Below, one piece after another: positions 12,901 through 24,657 of a stretch of 64,000 nucleotides of DNA. The position numbers were made by a program, and so were the translations under genes. Source of the DNA: Panaeolus papilionaceus (Eukaryota; Basidiomycota; Agaricomycetes; Agaricales); contig JADNRZ010000009.1 in assembly GCA_015501605.1 (NCBI GenBank), positions 1,054,001 through 1,118,000 on the forward strand. Reading direction: 5' to 3'. Under the pieces are notes generated by a model. The model did not search any database and was not told the DNA's origin. It saw nothing but the letters and a program-made list of their open reading frames with translations. How positions within the stretch are numbered: position 1 is the stretch's first letter; each line of letters opens with the position of its first letter.

Positions 12901-14097
12901 TTAACGTGAAACCCCAGAGCCACATAAGATAGGACTACATGTCTATGTACTCACGGAGGTACGTACCCCAGTTCAATCTGCGATTCTGACATTCCCCCTC
13001 ATATTTTACGTTTACAGAATGCCTCTAGAAACGTCTATATTTCTTTCGCTCTCAGTATATCTTAGCTCTAAAACATGGTATTAAGTATCGACGCAAACGA
13101 CTACGGATTTGTGGCTCACGACTACCGACGCATGAATTATCTCCCATAAAGTCCTACATCCACCCCATTTTCGCGCTTATATAGTACAATGGTTCTACAA
13201 AACGTTTCTACACCTCCCACCCACTGAATTATGTCCCCATGTCACTCATACTATGTCGCTTAGTACCTTTCTTGACCTCTCGGACTCAGATAGAAGCGAG
13301 ATCAAGGTGGTCATTATTTGAATCCCAGATACTGTCTGGATAACTGTGCGCCGCTAGGATTCCGCGGTGAATGATCGGACGGAGTAGAATAAATGTTGAG
13401 ATTCAGTAAGATATAACACCTCCATAACTGGTTAAATCGAGGATATCCTTGGCTGAAAATACGTTTAGGGGTCCTCATCATACAATGTGGTCCGGTGTGG
13501 AGGCCGGATTCCTTTATATGACAGATTTAGTGCTGTAAACAATTCGTCACGAGTCCCTCGACACCATACCTGCATTATATGGGAATACCGTACCGATGAT
13601 CCATGCAGTGGCGGGGCTGTTTTGTATTAGTTTTGCTTTTTGCAGGCTAATTTGCCTGAGAGTGAGGTTGATAGTATCGAGGGTTCATTTTAGAGCCTTT
13701 AAGGCAGGGTGTATGGTCTCTTATAGAGTATGGCTATTTTATGATCGTTTGGCTTACGTCGTCAACAATAGTCCTCGTCACATCCGAGTCGTCGCACCGT
13801 CGCACCAGCCAAAGTGGCTCTGGTTATCTTGAGTTGGACGGCCCGTCCTGTCCCGCCTCAGCGCCCATTGGGAACTTCGAGAATCGATATATTAGGTAAG
13901 CGATCACATGAATTCATACACAAAACCAAATAACGGTATGGAGAACTGACAGGCATCTAAATATGGTCATGAAAAGTTGCTCCTCATCCTGGACACACAC
14001 CTGTAAACGATAATCATATTAGAACCAAGGTTGTCCTATACTTCTGCCGCTCAAGTCTCAGGATTCGGAATTCTACTTCAAAGACTAAAACTCCGTT
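9976..14097. other. Gene-poor 4.1-kb region between two divergent genes
   Basis: This is by far the longest stretch without a supportable gene. It is the shared upstream region of the Zn2Cys6 factor (minus) and PML1 (plus). 10080..10330 is AT-rich. 10330..10620 is strongly pyrimidine-rich on the plus strand, as is common just upstream of transcription starts in fungi, so a plus-strand transcript may begin near 10600. Open frames inside (for example minus 10643..11065 and plus 12273..12557) have no recognisable motif, no convincing splice structure and no family resemblance. No tRNA, terminal repeat or transposase motif was seen. Confidence 0.5.
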
Positions 14098-15147
14098 ATG
14101 TCCAGGCAATCGTCTGAACGAGAAATGTCCGACCATCGATATCGCCACGAAAGCCGAAATGATGACGAAGGGAGACGCCATAGAGACCGACACGACACCA
14201 GGAGGGGAAACAAAGGCTACTCACGCTATAAGAGAGATAGATCTGGAAACAGGGAGAGAGACGATGACAGAGACTATGGATATGGTCCGCGCGAGAGGGA
14301 GCGGGAAAGGGAGAGAGACAGAGAGCGTTATGGTCATAGTGCCAAGGAAGGCAGACGTCGCTCAGCTAGCCCACGTCGCACCAATCGTTCAAAGTCGAGA
14401 AGCCCTCGATCACGGTCGCCCCCAGAGGATGAAAAACGGAAACCAAACTTTGCACCTTCCGGGTTGCTTGCAGCTGAAACCAACACGGTGAAGGCTTCGG
14501 ACGGCACGAGTACGGTGCTGAAGTACAATGAACCACCAGAAGCCAGGAAGCCGGCTCTCGGTTGGAGGCTCTACGTGTTCAAAGACTCTGTAGAACCTGG
14601 TACGTTATTTCTTCCTTCAGCTACTGTTTATTTTTATTTTTTTTGTATCGAGGTTGATTCAGTTCAACAGAGCTACTACACATTCATCGCCAGAGCGCCT
14701 ACCTTGTAGGGCGTGATCGTCTTGTCGCTGATATCGCACTAGATCACCCATCATGTTCTAAGCAACACGCGGCCATTCAATGCAAGTTGCATCCTAGTAT
14801 CTGGTTGAGGTGTCGACTAATTTACACGTCATATCGTCCAGATCGATATGTTCAAGAAAAAGATGAGTTTGGTACTTCCAAAGGCTCCGTTAAGTAATTT
14901 GTTTTGCTTCGCAAACTGCTGCCACATTCTTACGTGATTCCCAGACCCTTCATCATCGACTTGGAGTCTACCAACGGGACACTTGTGAATGATGAGGCTA
15001 TTCCCGCTGCCCGATACTATGAGCTGAAGGCTGGTGATGGTATGGTCGATTGGTTTTTCTGTTTTTGTGATTTCTAACGTTTTGTCAGTCATCAAATTTG
15101 GACTGTCGACGAAAGAATATGTTCTTCTTCACGAGGAAGCTTCATAA
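14098..15147 (+). CDS. PML1: FHA-domain pre-mRNA retention and splicing protein (Pml1/SNIP1-like)
   Basis: Five exons are supported: 14098..14599, 14671..14781, 14842..14892, 14945..15039 and 15089..15147. The first 120 residues are RS/RE/RD-rich and low complexity (tandem RERERERERDRER), typical of splicing factors. After KPNFAPSGLLAAETNTVK comes the SNIP1/Pml1 lead-in PALGWRLYVFKDS and an FHA domain: SAYLVGRDRLVADIALDHPS, CSKQHAAIQYRYVQ, FIIDLESTNGTLVND and VIKFGLSTKEYVLLHEEAS at the end. The conserved GR, S-x-x-H and NG residues for phosphothreonine binding are present. Yeast Pml1 with Snu17 and Bud13 forms the RES complex, which retains unspliced pre-mRNA in the nucleus. The intron 14782..14841 has a GC donor (GCAAGT), needed to make HAAIQYRYV. 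Confidence 0.93.
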
Positions 15148-16219
15148 CATCCGTAATTAACCGGCATACAGCTTAGTACTTCGCTACACACTCTTATTTT
15201 GCGTTTCATTACCTTCACCAGCTGATTTTTGCTCTCCGCCAGCGACGCTGATGACTTGATGGTTGTGACAGAAATGGTTAATCCCATTTCTTGAGGCAAG
15301 TTCTCTACGCTTCCATTTCGTTTGATTTCAATCACGATATTCCAATAGCCACCCATAGTCTCCACAGATCAATGTTATTTAATTCCTTCTTTTGACTGAT
15401 GGTGTTTTTTGCGTCTGGCATCCAGAAAAGAGTGATTGCAAAAATAATACGAATTCGCTCCATCATGATTCATGGTCTAATATTGTGCAGCGCTCTGGAC
15501 CACCATTGACTCGTCAATGTTTTTTAGAGATGAATATATGTCAAAAGTGTGCGACCACTTGCATCATGATATAGACTTTTTGAGCCAGTCGGCTAAATCC
15601 GCACACACGAGGCGAACTTCATATGAGTTCAAAATGAACTCGACGCTTTCTGAAGCCTCATGCTGGCCTCATGTAGGGTTAAGACGCCTTTTGGAGATAC
15701 ATGATGGCTCACGAGTCGCTCTTGGCAAAATCAATGGGAGCTTCCTTCAAGTTCCTTGCACTTTTGCTTCATCACCCGAGAGGGTAGGGGCTGATCCGTA
15801 CCCTCGTTATAATCACAATCACTCTACCGAAGAGTGGTTTTGTTGTAACGGGTACACAATATATTCTCAATAAACGGAGTAGTGAGCAGCAAAGAAAGGC
15901 AATTATACGGTGGCATGGTTTCGGGGGATTGCCTACCACGTCTAACAAACATTGAAAAGAAATCTTTAGAACCTCTTTTGTGACCTTTCTTTGTGCGTTG
16001 ATATCCAGTTAGGTAGAGATTAGACTGTTAATTGGTGGCACGAGGTGATAACAAAGCAGTCAGTAAGGGCCCATCTTCGGATTCTCACAAAAAGGGTGAA
16101 ATCAAGGCTTTGCTCGTTGTTATGTCTGGGAAATAAAGCTAATCTTTTCATCTATAAAATGTCGTTTAAAGACTTGGTGGGTCGAAACCGCAGTCCTCCA
16201 CACATCTACCACTGGTACT
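15148..16219. other. Intergenic region downstream of PML1
   Basis: About 1.07 kb between PML1 and the C2H2 gene, both on the plus strand. Open frames are short and not protein-like. It should contain the PML1 3' end and the promoter and 5' leader of the C2H2 gene. No repeat or RNA gene was identified. Confidence 0.45.
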
Positions 16220-17314
16220 ATGTATTCCTCGTACTCCGGCTTCAACGATATCTTCCTAGACCCATTCGCTGGGGACCATACTTTATCAAAGGACACAGAT
16301 ACTTACAGCGACTCATTCTACTCCCCTTTGCTTTCAGACGGGGATCTATTCTCTCCATCTTCGTCTTCCGGGACGTCATCCCCAAGGTCCTCAGCAGTAG
16401 ACTCGCTGCTGAGCAGCGATGATGCCACCGCACCCAGTCACGTTGATACGGCGATCATGTATGTAATATTGGTGTTTCCTTTGAGATGAATCTTTGAATA
16501 ATATTTACTGTCTAGGTTCAGTGATGACCGATTGCTCCAAGAAACAGCATCACCACCGCTAAAGCGTCGTTCATGGACTTCCTTCAAGAAAACGCTCCCC
16601 AACAGCATTTCAGCAATAGAGCCAGCTACCCCCAAAAAGAAACGTTCATCTGTACACCTCGCCTTCACATTTTTCCCAAATCATTCTGCTCCTCCCCATC
16701 ATCGAAAACGTCGGGATTCCTGCGCTTCCTTTACTTCTCGCGATGGCGAGGGCGAAAGCGATGGCGGCGCCACTGATGATGAGTACCTTCCCTCACCTTC
16801 GGACTTCAAGGCTCGCCGGACCAAGTCAAGGCATCGCCGTCATACCCCGTATGCCCGCCCTACCAACTCCGGCAAAGGTGGTCTCCTCGTCACCCCAGTG
16901 CGGAGTAGCTCCAGGAAAGCCCGGGTATCACCACCATCACGAAATAAGCAGTCGCTGGCCGACGACGCAAACAGGATCAAGGAAGTTGTCGAAACTAGCG
17001 CAATTGAAGATATTGACTTTCAGTGTCCTGCATGTGGATGGATTCAGGCCAACAGACGCGTCCCGGATTTCAAACGTCACGTCAGGACTCATTTACGCAA
17101 AAACGACAATGAGGACAAAAACGGCTATTGGTGCAAGGGAGTTCGCGTTCAGGATTCCTCGAGATACCTGCTTCCCACTGATGCCGAGTCATACTTGTTT
17201 AAGGACGAAGCGAGGATTGGAGGTTGCATGCGCAGTTTCAGTCGACGGGACGCTCTCAAAAGACATCTTGATAACCCAAATATCACCTGTGTATTTGACA
17301 TGCTCCAGGAATAA
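16220..17314 (+). CDS. C2H2-type zinc finger protein, probable transcription factor
   Basis: Two exons (16220..16458 and 16516..17314) encode about 345 residues. The first 180 are Ser/Pro/Asp-rich with basic patches (PPLKRRSWTSFKKT, TPKKKRSSVHL, PHHRKRRDSC) that could act as nuclear localisation signals. The C-terminal part carries two zinc fingers. The first is CPACGWIQANRR then VPDFKRHVRTH (C-x2-C-x14-H-x3-H). The second is split: YWCKGVRV, then after an insert GGCMRSFSRRDALKRHL ending in DNPNITC, a C2HC-like variant of the finger seen in many basidiomycete factors. No further domain was recognised. Start chosen at the first in-frame ATG giving MYSSYSGFNDIFLDPF. The target genes and role are unknown. 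Confidence 0.8.
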
Positions 17315-17588
17315 TTTTCGATCAGGACTTCTATTTTGTTGTATTTCGTTTATATTAGTTTCTCGCCTTAGTTGTTAATATTCTACTCACTTTCTTGTCG
17401 TCCCTCTGTATTTGCGCAGGTGTAATTGTAATTTGTAACACTTTTGTATCCTTTTCTTCTAAAGTCTGTATCAATAGTCAATCCAATTCGGTGCCTTTTC
17501 TTTTGCTTCGGGATTGTGAAGAATGCGTTCACATGAAGGTTGAACAAGTAGCCAGTATATATTAGATTGCGGGCGGTAAAATGATGTA

Positions 17589-18148
17589 TTAGACCTTATT
17601 CAATCTCTTGGTTTTGTCTTTTATCCTTCGAGAGCGTATCCGTTTACCATTCTGCACCTTAGGGCCCCATCTAGCCGATTCATTAAGTGACCGAAATGCG
17701 TGTAAGTTGCAAGAACTTTGACATACCCTCTAATAGTCTTTTTTGGCGAAGCTTCGTGAATAAATTCCGCTAGTGAGAAGCCGAGGCGATATTTCTCCAT
17801 GCACCATAATATGTACCTGCGTCATGAGCAGCGTAAATTGTTTGGCAACACAGAATTAGCGAAAACGCACCTTCTATCCCGAACCGCAACGCCTGCTGCC
17901 TTGAGTGCTGTTCCATCCATCTTCCAGAACTCTTCCCAGTTTTCTGAGGGGATTTTCTTTTCGCTTTCACGTCCAATGGCTCGGAGAAAAGAACTTGGTG
18001 TTGTGATGTTGTCAAGGATTTCGCGTTTCGGTGGAACCCGTGGAATTGCTGTTGTAATTATTGTCCGCGAAAGTGCGAATTTTAGGGTAGTCAACTTAGG
18101 GAAGAGCCCATGGGTAAGGCTGAGGAGGGACATTTGAGCACAGTTCAA
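17589..18148 (-). CDS. Mitochondrial small-subunit ribosomal protein mS41 (IGR-motif protein, Fyv4-like)
   Basis: Three exons, 18148..17871, 17816..17727 and 17670..17589, give a short basic protein. The IGR motif is complete after splicing: PSSFLRAIGRESEKK, ENWEEFWKMDGTALKAAGV, RDRRYILWCMEKYRLG, and the tail KKTIRGWGPKVQNGKRIRSR followed by RIKDKTKRLNKV. This motif defines the Fyv4/mS41 family of mitochondrial small-subunit ribosomal proteins. The N-terminus (MNCAQMSLLSLTHGLFPKLT) is basic/hydrophobic and may hold the mitochondrial import signal; the Met at residue 6 is an alternative start. Both introns are about 55 nt with GT..AG ends. Confidence 0.9.
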
Positions 18149-18362
18149 GTTGTTCGGAGAATGTGGACATTGAAATTTACAACAGCCAAGGAAGCGAAAT
18201 TATTGTGACAGTGACGGGCCGTGACGCTTTGTGGACTCTAAATTGGCTAAAGCACTTCCAAATTAGATCCAATCCATTAACACTTGTTAAAATGTAAAAC
18301 GTTGGTTAGACTCAATATTATCATGAAGTATTCAACAGTACATCTACAAATAAGTAAAACAA

Positions 18363-20737
18363 CTAAAATACAGGTGCATCTCGAAGAAAAAGTCGCGATT
18401 CTTCCTTTTTAACCCAACGGGCAACCGCATTTGCGGCGCCGACCACTGCACTCTTTGGAAGCAACGGCGACAGTGAAACATAGAGTTCGAATGGTTGTGT
18501 GATCTGCATCGTAGAAGTCATGAACATCATTTTAGGCTGACAGAATGACAAAACAGCTTACCCAACCCATGACACTTTCAGACTCGGTGCGGATGTATTG
18601 CAATTTCAACCCAGACTCTTGACCAGATCTAGCATGAATTGCGTCGTGAAGAATTTGGTACAGAGTTATAATGCTAAAAAGTGTTAGGTATTAACAGAAT
18701 TACCTATGAAGAATCGACTGACCGTTTCCGCGCCGTCGGTTGGTCATAGGGATCTTCGAATAACGGTACCGTAAGCTGCACTTGGGTACGAGATTTGTAA
18801 ATGAAATGCCTCAGTCCAGGAACAGCGAGTTCCGAAACTGAATATTCGGTTTTACTCGATTGAATGGCATTCACAAGTGCTGCCAATGTACCATCATGTA
18901 CGAGTTTCTACGGAGGATGAGCCGATGTTATACTGGGAGGTCTCAAGAGACATACGTCCACTGCTGATTCACTCCACGTGCGAATCAAATCAAAATCAGA
19001 CCCGGTGCTGATTGAAACAAGTGCTACTTTGGAGTCGTTGAAAGCTTCTGGAGAGTGTATTTGCCTTTCCGTGTTTGTGCTTGATGATATATCTTCACGA
19101 GATAGCGTTGACTCCGAGGATTCGTCGTCTTTGCGCAGAAAATTTATGCAGGCATTGACGAAGTTCGAAGAGTTGAATTTCGGCAAGCAAACAGGTATCC
19201 AGGAGGCCGATGCGAGGGAATTTACCACGGACGGTGAATGGATTGTGTTCAAAACGATGTGGAGGTCTTACCGTTTCAATAGTAAGTATAGATGGTATAA
19301 CAACGACAACGAAAAAAAAAAAAAGGGGGGGGAGGGACTACATCTCACCAGCAGGATGGATGGAGTGTTTTCTTGGTCTCAGTAAGGTGATGACCCGGTT
19401 TTTCGCCACCAAAATGATGTACAATGTATCCGCCTGAGTACGACGTGTTCAAGCCGTCGCTCTATCAGTGAAAGGGTAAATCATACCTTCATCTTGGACG
19501 TTGGAACAATTGCCTCTGCTATCTTTTTTCTCAATACAGGTTCTAATTTGAGACATTGCAGCGAAGACATAGTAATCGCAAGGTCAGTTTCCAGCCTAGA
19601 AAGTAGAGAATGCATGAGAGTCTCAGCACCTATCAATACATCAGTTGTTACAGACAATATCTGGACGTTGCTGCTACTTACCATTTAGAAGGCGCCGCAG
19701 ATCAAAGTTCGTCCGCCTCTCAAAAATTCGCTTCAATTGAGAAGCGGTCACGATACTGAGGATTTGGAGATGTAGATGCTCAAGGTGCGATCGTGCCTTC
19801 CTTCACGAATGTCAACGTTATCAATGATTTTTAGCAAGCAGTTGTTACACACACCACCGACTCAGGTTCACCCCATGTTGAGACACAGACGTAGTATAGC
19901 GGAGGGCGCAATAAAAATGTGATTCTGGTCCTCCCTGCTCCTATTGACCGGAGTTTGTCTCCTTCGTCCAAAAATACTGATATTAATGCCTGCATGATAC
20001 CAATTGTTGATGTCATCCCATCTTGATCTTCCCCGCCTGGACGACTTCGATTTCAATCATGAGTCAAGTGTACTTGACTGTTGAAGAAGGGGTGCAATAC
20101 CTGATGAATACTGGCTTTCCTGCATCCGTCAGTATGAAATACTCTCGTGGCAGGTATCTGGAGCCTATAGAGCAAATTAGGCGATATCACGAGCGGTGAG
20201 ATAAGCTCACCTTCCGAGAAGACGAGCTGTTCGATTGCTGGTTGTTTATCTGGCAAGCGCGCACGAGAAATTCCGACTTCTACCATTGATCATCACTATC
20301 GTAGGCAGCCAATGTTCAGCGTACAGCTCACCATCAATTGCTCGTTGACTCAAGCTTCTCCTAAGTTGGTCTCGCAACAGTCTCTTGGAATCGCTGGAAT
20401 CTCCTTCTACTCTTTCGAACGAAACTTTCTTATCCAGGCTCTGTGTGTCCTCCGTATCGGTGTGCTCGACGTCAGCGTCAATGTCTTGAATAAGTATCCC
20501 GTCATTGAACTCCATGTCAATAACAGACGAAGCAGAGCTGTCCAGGAGGTGATCCGTCCGTTTTATGGGAGGAAAGGCCATTGGCTCAGATATATTCACC
20601 GTCTTTTGGCTGTGGACATGTAGATTAGACAAAGATGGCGATGGTCTGAGAGTAGGAGCAATGGCAAAACGTGATGGCGATGGTCTAGGAGCTGGAGTGC
20701 TAGCCCTGGATATTGAGCGAGAATGGTCGGATGACAT
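18363..20737 (-). CDS. MON1: Vacuolar fusion protein Mon1
   Basis: Mon1 forms with Ccz1 the guanine-nucleotide exchange factor that activates Rab7/Ypt7 on late endosomes and vacuoles. An N-terminal disordered, Ser/Pro-rich region of about 150 residues (MSSDHSRSISRASTPAPRPS) leads to family blocks: IMQALISVFLDEGDKLRSIG, GAETLMHSLLSRLETDLAI, VAKNRVITLLRPRKHSIHPA joined to DLHIVLNTIHSPSVV, SWIPVCLPKFNSSNFVNACI, YSVSELAVPGLRHFIYKSRT, and the end FELYVSLSPLLPKSAVVGAA with WVKKEESRLFL. The order and spacing match the tripartite longin architecture. Multiple short introns are present; one contains a C8-9/T14 tract (19312..19330 on the minus strand) that acts as a polypyrimidine stretch. It diverges from the BTB gene with about 270 bp between starts. 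Confidence 0.94.
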
Positions 20738-21007
20738 CCTTAGGCGTTGTGGTTTGGTTGTGGTAGTTCAGATCAGAAATGGACAAACATAGGACAGGGG
20801 CGAATTTGATTTCATTCCCAAATAACATCCAACAACGTCCCTCAGATCCCAACATCCATGTTCTCGACAGCTCGTTGATCGAATAATTGGTATCATCGTT
20901 ATGCTACTTATCATTCTATATCTTGCTTAAGTCCGCAGAGTACTACTCCCAACCCACCTCGTTTCTTGACAGACAACCGTTATTTTGCCTGCCTCATTAT
21001 TCAACTC

Positions 21008-22169
21008 ATGGACAAGCGAGTTTCTATTGGTCAGAGATTCAACATTAGAAAGGGAGAGGTTGTTTGATATATTTTTTACATTGATCCCCCTTTTACTAAT
21101 GGACATCATCGTTTCAAATAGCCTTGGTTTGACGATGGAAATATAGTTCTACTCACGCATGAAGACATGACAACCTTTCGAATCCATCGGGGCATGCTGG
21201 TATGGCTAATTATACGTTTTAGCAGTAGGTTCTCATACTAATCTGCTGGTGAAAGGCAAGGCACTCTGTCGTATTCAACGACATGTTATCCCTTCCGCAA
21301 CCTTCAGACGCTGATCTATTCGAAGGTTGTGCCGTTGTTCCGATGTATGATTCCGCAACGGAACTGTCTTCTCTCGTGCAATGTCTTTACGACGGATTTT
21401 CGTAAGCTTTACGAATAAACAGAGCAGATACCCTGACTAATACTTTAAGAGGTCGTTCGTATATGGGAGGATAGAGGACTTTTTCTTATTGGCAGGTGTT
21501 CTGCGCCTTGCAACCAAGTATCTTATTGAGCACATCCGCCAGCAAGCAGTTCGCATTTTGGCAGCCATTTGGCCTTCCACCCTTTCTGGACACGATCAGA
21601 TGATAGAAACCGCTCTCACCGCACCCACTCCTGGTAACCTGACCTACCCTTATGCACATCCATTGCATGTTCTCAATCTGGCAAGAGAACTCGACATTGA
21701 AATTCTCATACCCATGGCCCTTTACTTCCTCACCATATATCCATTATCGGACATACTTAGTGCGGACCACCCCAAACTCGTGTTCGAACATGCCTCCAAA
21801 CCCTCATCTGTTTTATCACCAAAGGATACACAGCTTTACACTCTAATGTACCAACATCGGCTCCAACTTTTGACCAGTTTCATACGCGACTTCTGCACTA
21901 CACGTGCGAGGAACCCTCCATGTCACACTCTTGCAACTTGCGGTAAAGCGTTCTCTGGGCTTGTTTCCCAGCTTTATCGTTCTTCGAATTTGAAAACCAA
22001 TCCCTTATACGAAATTCGTCGAACCATCGACCATGTTCTGAACAACGCTCATTTTTGTAACACTTGTCGCTCGGAATTTCAGTCGAATGCAACCCGCCTC
22101 AGGAACTCCATCTGGGACGACCTCCCGGCTGTCGTTGGACTCCCTTCTTGGAACCAGATGCAAGCTTGA
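21008..22169 (+). CDS. BTB/POZ domain protein of basidiomycete type
   Basis: The BTB core is assembled over several exons: PWFDDGNIVLLTHEDMTTFR, IHRGML joined to ARHSVVFNDMLSLPQPSD, CAVVPMYDSATELSSLVQCL, YDGFSSFVYGRIEDFFLLAG, then LRLATKYLIEHIRQQAVRIL. These match the POZ fold expanded in agaricomycetes. The C-terminal half (residues about 200-330) contains a four-cysteine/histidine-like segment ending HFCNTCRSEF and ends at 22167..22169. The first exon is less certain: an ATG at 21008 (MDKRVSIGQRFNIRKGE) joins in phase to PWFDDG across an intron ending AAATAG, but other starts are possible. Such proteins often act as CUL3 adaptors or transcription cofactors; no specific partner can be inferred here. 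Confidence 0.82.
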
Positions 22170-22267
22170 TTGATGACCAAAAACATTTTATTTCAACACA
22201 TTCAATTTTGTACATGTACGTTGAGTCTGGAAATTCAGTAAACCTATGTTCATGCCTTGCTCTTTGA

Positions 22268-23963
22268 CTATTTCCAGGGATCGAAGATAACCTTGCCGAT
22301 TTCCCCTTTGTCGAAGGCCTGATAACTCTCAGATGCGTCGTCGAAACCAACGATACGGTCGATCAGGCTATTGGGCTGCCCGACCCCACCGAATACGTCC
22401 TGTCGCTTAACTGGTGGACCATTACTGTCACGGACGTTCAATTTTAATGAGGAATCCTTACCCAGGAGATCAAATGCTGGAGGGAACATTGCACGTGCTG
22501 GGCACCTCCCGAAGTCAAGGGACACATTCTTGTTGTAGAATTCACGACCAGTGAATGGAATTTGTGGCTCCCCATGCACGCCAACAGACACAATAGCACC
22601 AAAAGCTCGAACCAGCTCAAATGCAAGGGTTAAGGCACTGCTATTCCCCACAACCTGACTATCCATTAGAGTTGTTTTTAGTCCTCTCGGTCTGTTGTTA
22701 CTCACCTCGAGAACGGCAGTACATCCGATACCATTCGTCCAAGCCTTGACCTGCTCTTTTGCCTTGTCGATCGGCAAAACAATAAATTCACCATTTCCCT
22801 TTCCATCCTCCCCAATTGAGTCAAACACTGCCTTCATCTTTTCTCTCCGGGAGTCAACAGGGTCAACAGCCACAATCCTATAAGGTATCCGCTTTGTTGC
22901 AGCTGCATCAAGCATGCTCACTGTGGCGCAGACACCAACAGGCCCAAGACCGACGATTGCCAGTGTTAGAATTCTATCCTCCTCGGTCAACACGACCTCA
23001 TTCCCCACCACTGATCCAGCAAAGCAGAGAGGCCAGGGCCTTCCTGTCACCACCGGTTGGACCTTGGGATGGTTGATGGCCTGAGTAGCTGCAAACAGGC
23101 CAGTGGGAAGAATATCAGCCAAAAGAAGTAACGAACTATCTGACAGATTAGAAAGCGCTTGGTGCTTGATTTCTTTTGGGAGGTTGCTCGACCAAGTGGA
23201 TGGGTCACTCAAGTTGAATAATGTTCCCCCTGCCGTTGGCACACGAACAAACTGAGCCTGGCCTCCTTCCAATGCTGGCGAGCCAAATAATTTCCCCTTT
23301 GGACATCTTGCTGTGTATCCCAAACGGCAAACGCTTCGATCCCGTGATTAAAAATACTTCAATAAGCCAAAAAGGTTGCTCGATACTTACTGGCATTCAC
23401 CGCAGTTAGAAGTAAAAGGGGAAACCACTTTATCTCCCACCTTCAAGCTTGAGTACAACGGGGGTCTGCCTTGGGCGTTTCCGCCGAAGTTGCTCCCCAG
23501 AGCAACGACTTCGCCGATAAACTCATGCCCACATGTATGTCTGGGGGGAGAGCCTAATGTTTGACTCATGTGGGGCTGGAAAGTGACTGTACAACGTACA
23601 CGGCATCAACCCCTCCATGGCCCCTATAGATATGAAGATCGCTTCCTAAGATGCCACATCGTTACAATCTGGGATCCCCCCTGCATCTGTGTTCTGACAT
23701 ACCACATAGAGCCGCCAGCTGGTGTCATAATGAGTCCCGGAGAAGATAACATGCAGGACCCTTAATGCACACCTTAACTTTCACAATTGCATCGTCACCG
23801 TCTTGAATCCTATTCCACAAATCCAAAAGCTTTGTGCGTGCGAACGGCGAGAGGATGTCGGTATTACTTACTGGGGAATCGGAACCGTTTCAACTCTGAT
23901 ATCATATGACGGCGGAAACCATCTCACTGCAGTTTGGGTAGGTGGATGGACTGTAGCGGCCAT
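22268..23963 (-). CDS. Zinc-dependent medium-chain alcohol dehydrogenase
   Basis: The protein starts MAATVHPPTQTAVRWFPPSY at 23963 and needs several short introns. Splicing yields the catalytic-zinc motifs CGSDLHIYRGHG and HTCGHEFIGEVVALG, and the structural-zinc lobe NCGECHVCRLGYTARC with all four cysteines. The cofactor-binding Rossmann motif is LAIVGLGPVGVCATVSMLDA. These are the class features of GroES-like zinc alcohol dehydrogenases that oxidise or reduce alcohols and aldehydes with NAD(P)+. The chain is longer than typical ADHs between the structural zinc and the Rossmann fold (insert rich in Leu/Ser, NLPKEIKHQALSNLSDSSLL). The substrate cannot be told. It converges on the BTB gene with 98 bp between stops. 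Confidence 0.9.
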
Positions 23964-24657
23964 GGCTAGTTATTGAACGTGATGGAGTTTTTGCGAAACA
24001 TAATTTTCCGTGGTTTGAGTCTTATATGTTCTGTAAGTCTGTCAGACCGGTTAGGTTGGTCACCGTAACCCATGCCGGAGGAAAGAGTCCCTGAATTAAA
24101 TGCACCCGGGAAGTTACCTTTTTGGGCTATTAACAGCAGCCGTTCATTTGTATGAATTTGTATAATATCAATTGCACTGATTTCGTGTCGCTTTGTAGAG
24201 TATGTGCACTTATGTATACCTAAACAATGAACGTAAGGGACCCGTTTATCTAGGATAAGGGCAGTTGGCGCACGGGCCGTGTTGAGACCGTTTCAGTGGT
24301 TCTTCGCTACACAAGGCCCGCCGGAATGCCACCGGGAGCTGTTCTATTCCTGAAAGTTTATTAGAACCCTAAAAATATGCAGCAGCGCGAAGTTCGTCAT
24401 CGAATCAAATGACCTACATGTTCTTTGAGAGGTTAAAGGATGTCCGCTGCCGGAGGTTGGCAGATATTCTTCAACAAACCCATGCGGCGTAATGTTACCA
24501 TGATGCCAACTCATGACTACTGTTGGTGAATATTGTGGAATAACAGTAGCCGGGAATGAGGCTTCTGCTTCAGATTTTCCGGGGTTGCATTGTCCAGACA
24601 GATAAATTGCCTTCGAAGCTGTATTTCTTCCTGAAAGCCCATCCAGTTTTTCTAATT
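23964..24657. other. Divergent intergenic region, ADH / GH43
   Basis: About 690 bp between the start of the zinc ADH (minus) and the start of the GH43 gene (plus). It must hold both promoters. I could not pick out a convincing binding-site motif, RNA gene or repeat. Confidence 0.45.

Noticed and set aside
14159..14491. Second plus-strand frame overlapping PML1
   Set aside because: It is a shadow of the RS/RE-repeat region of PML1 in another frame.
19305..19335. Homopolymer A/G run as a possible retroelement tail or frameshift site
   Set aside because: On the coding strand it is the C/T polypyrimidine tract of a MON1 intron; the flanking exons join cleanly.
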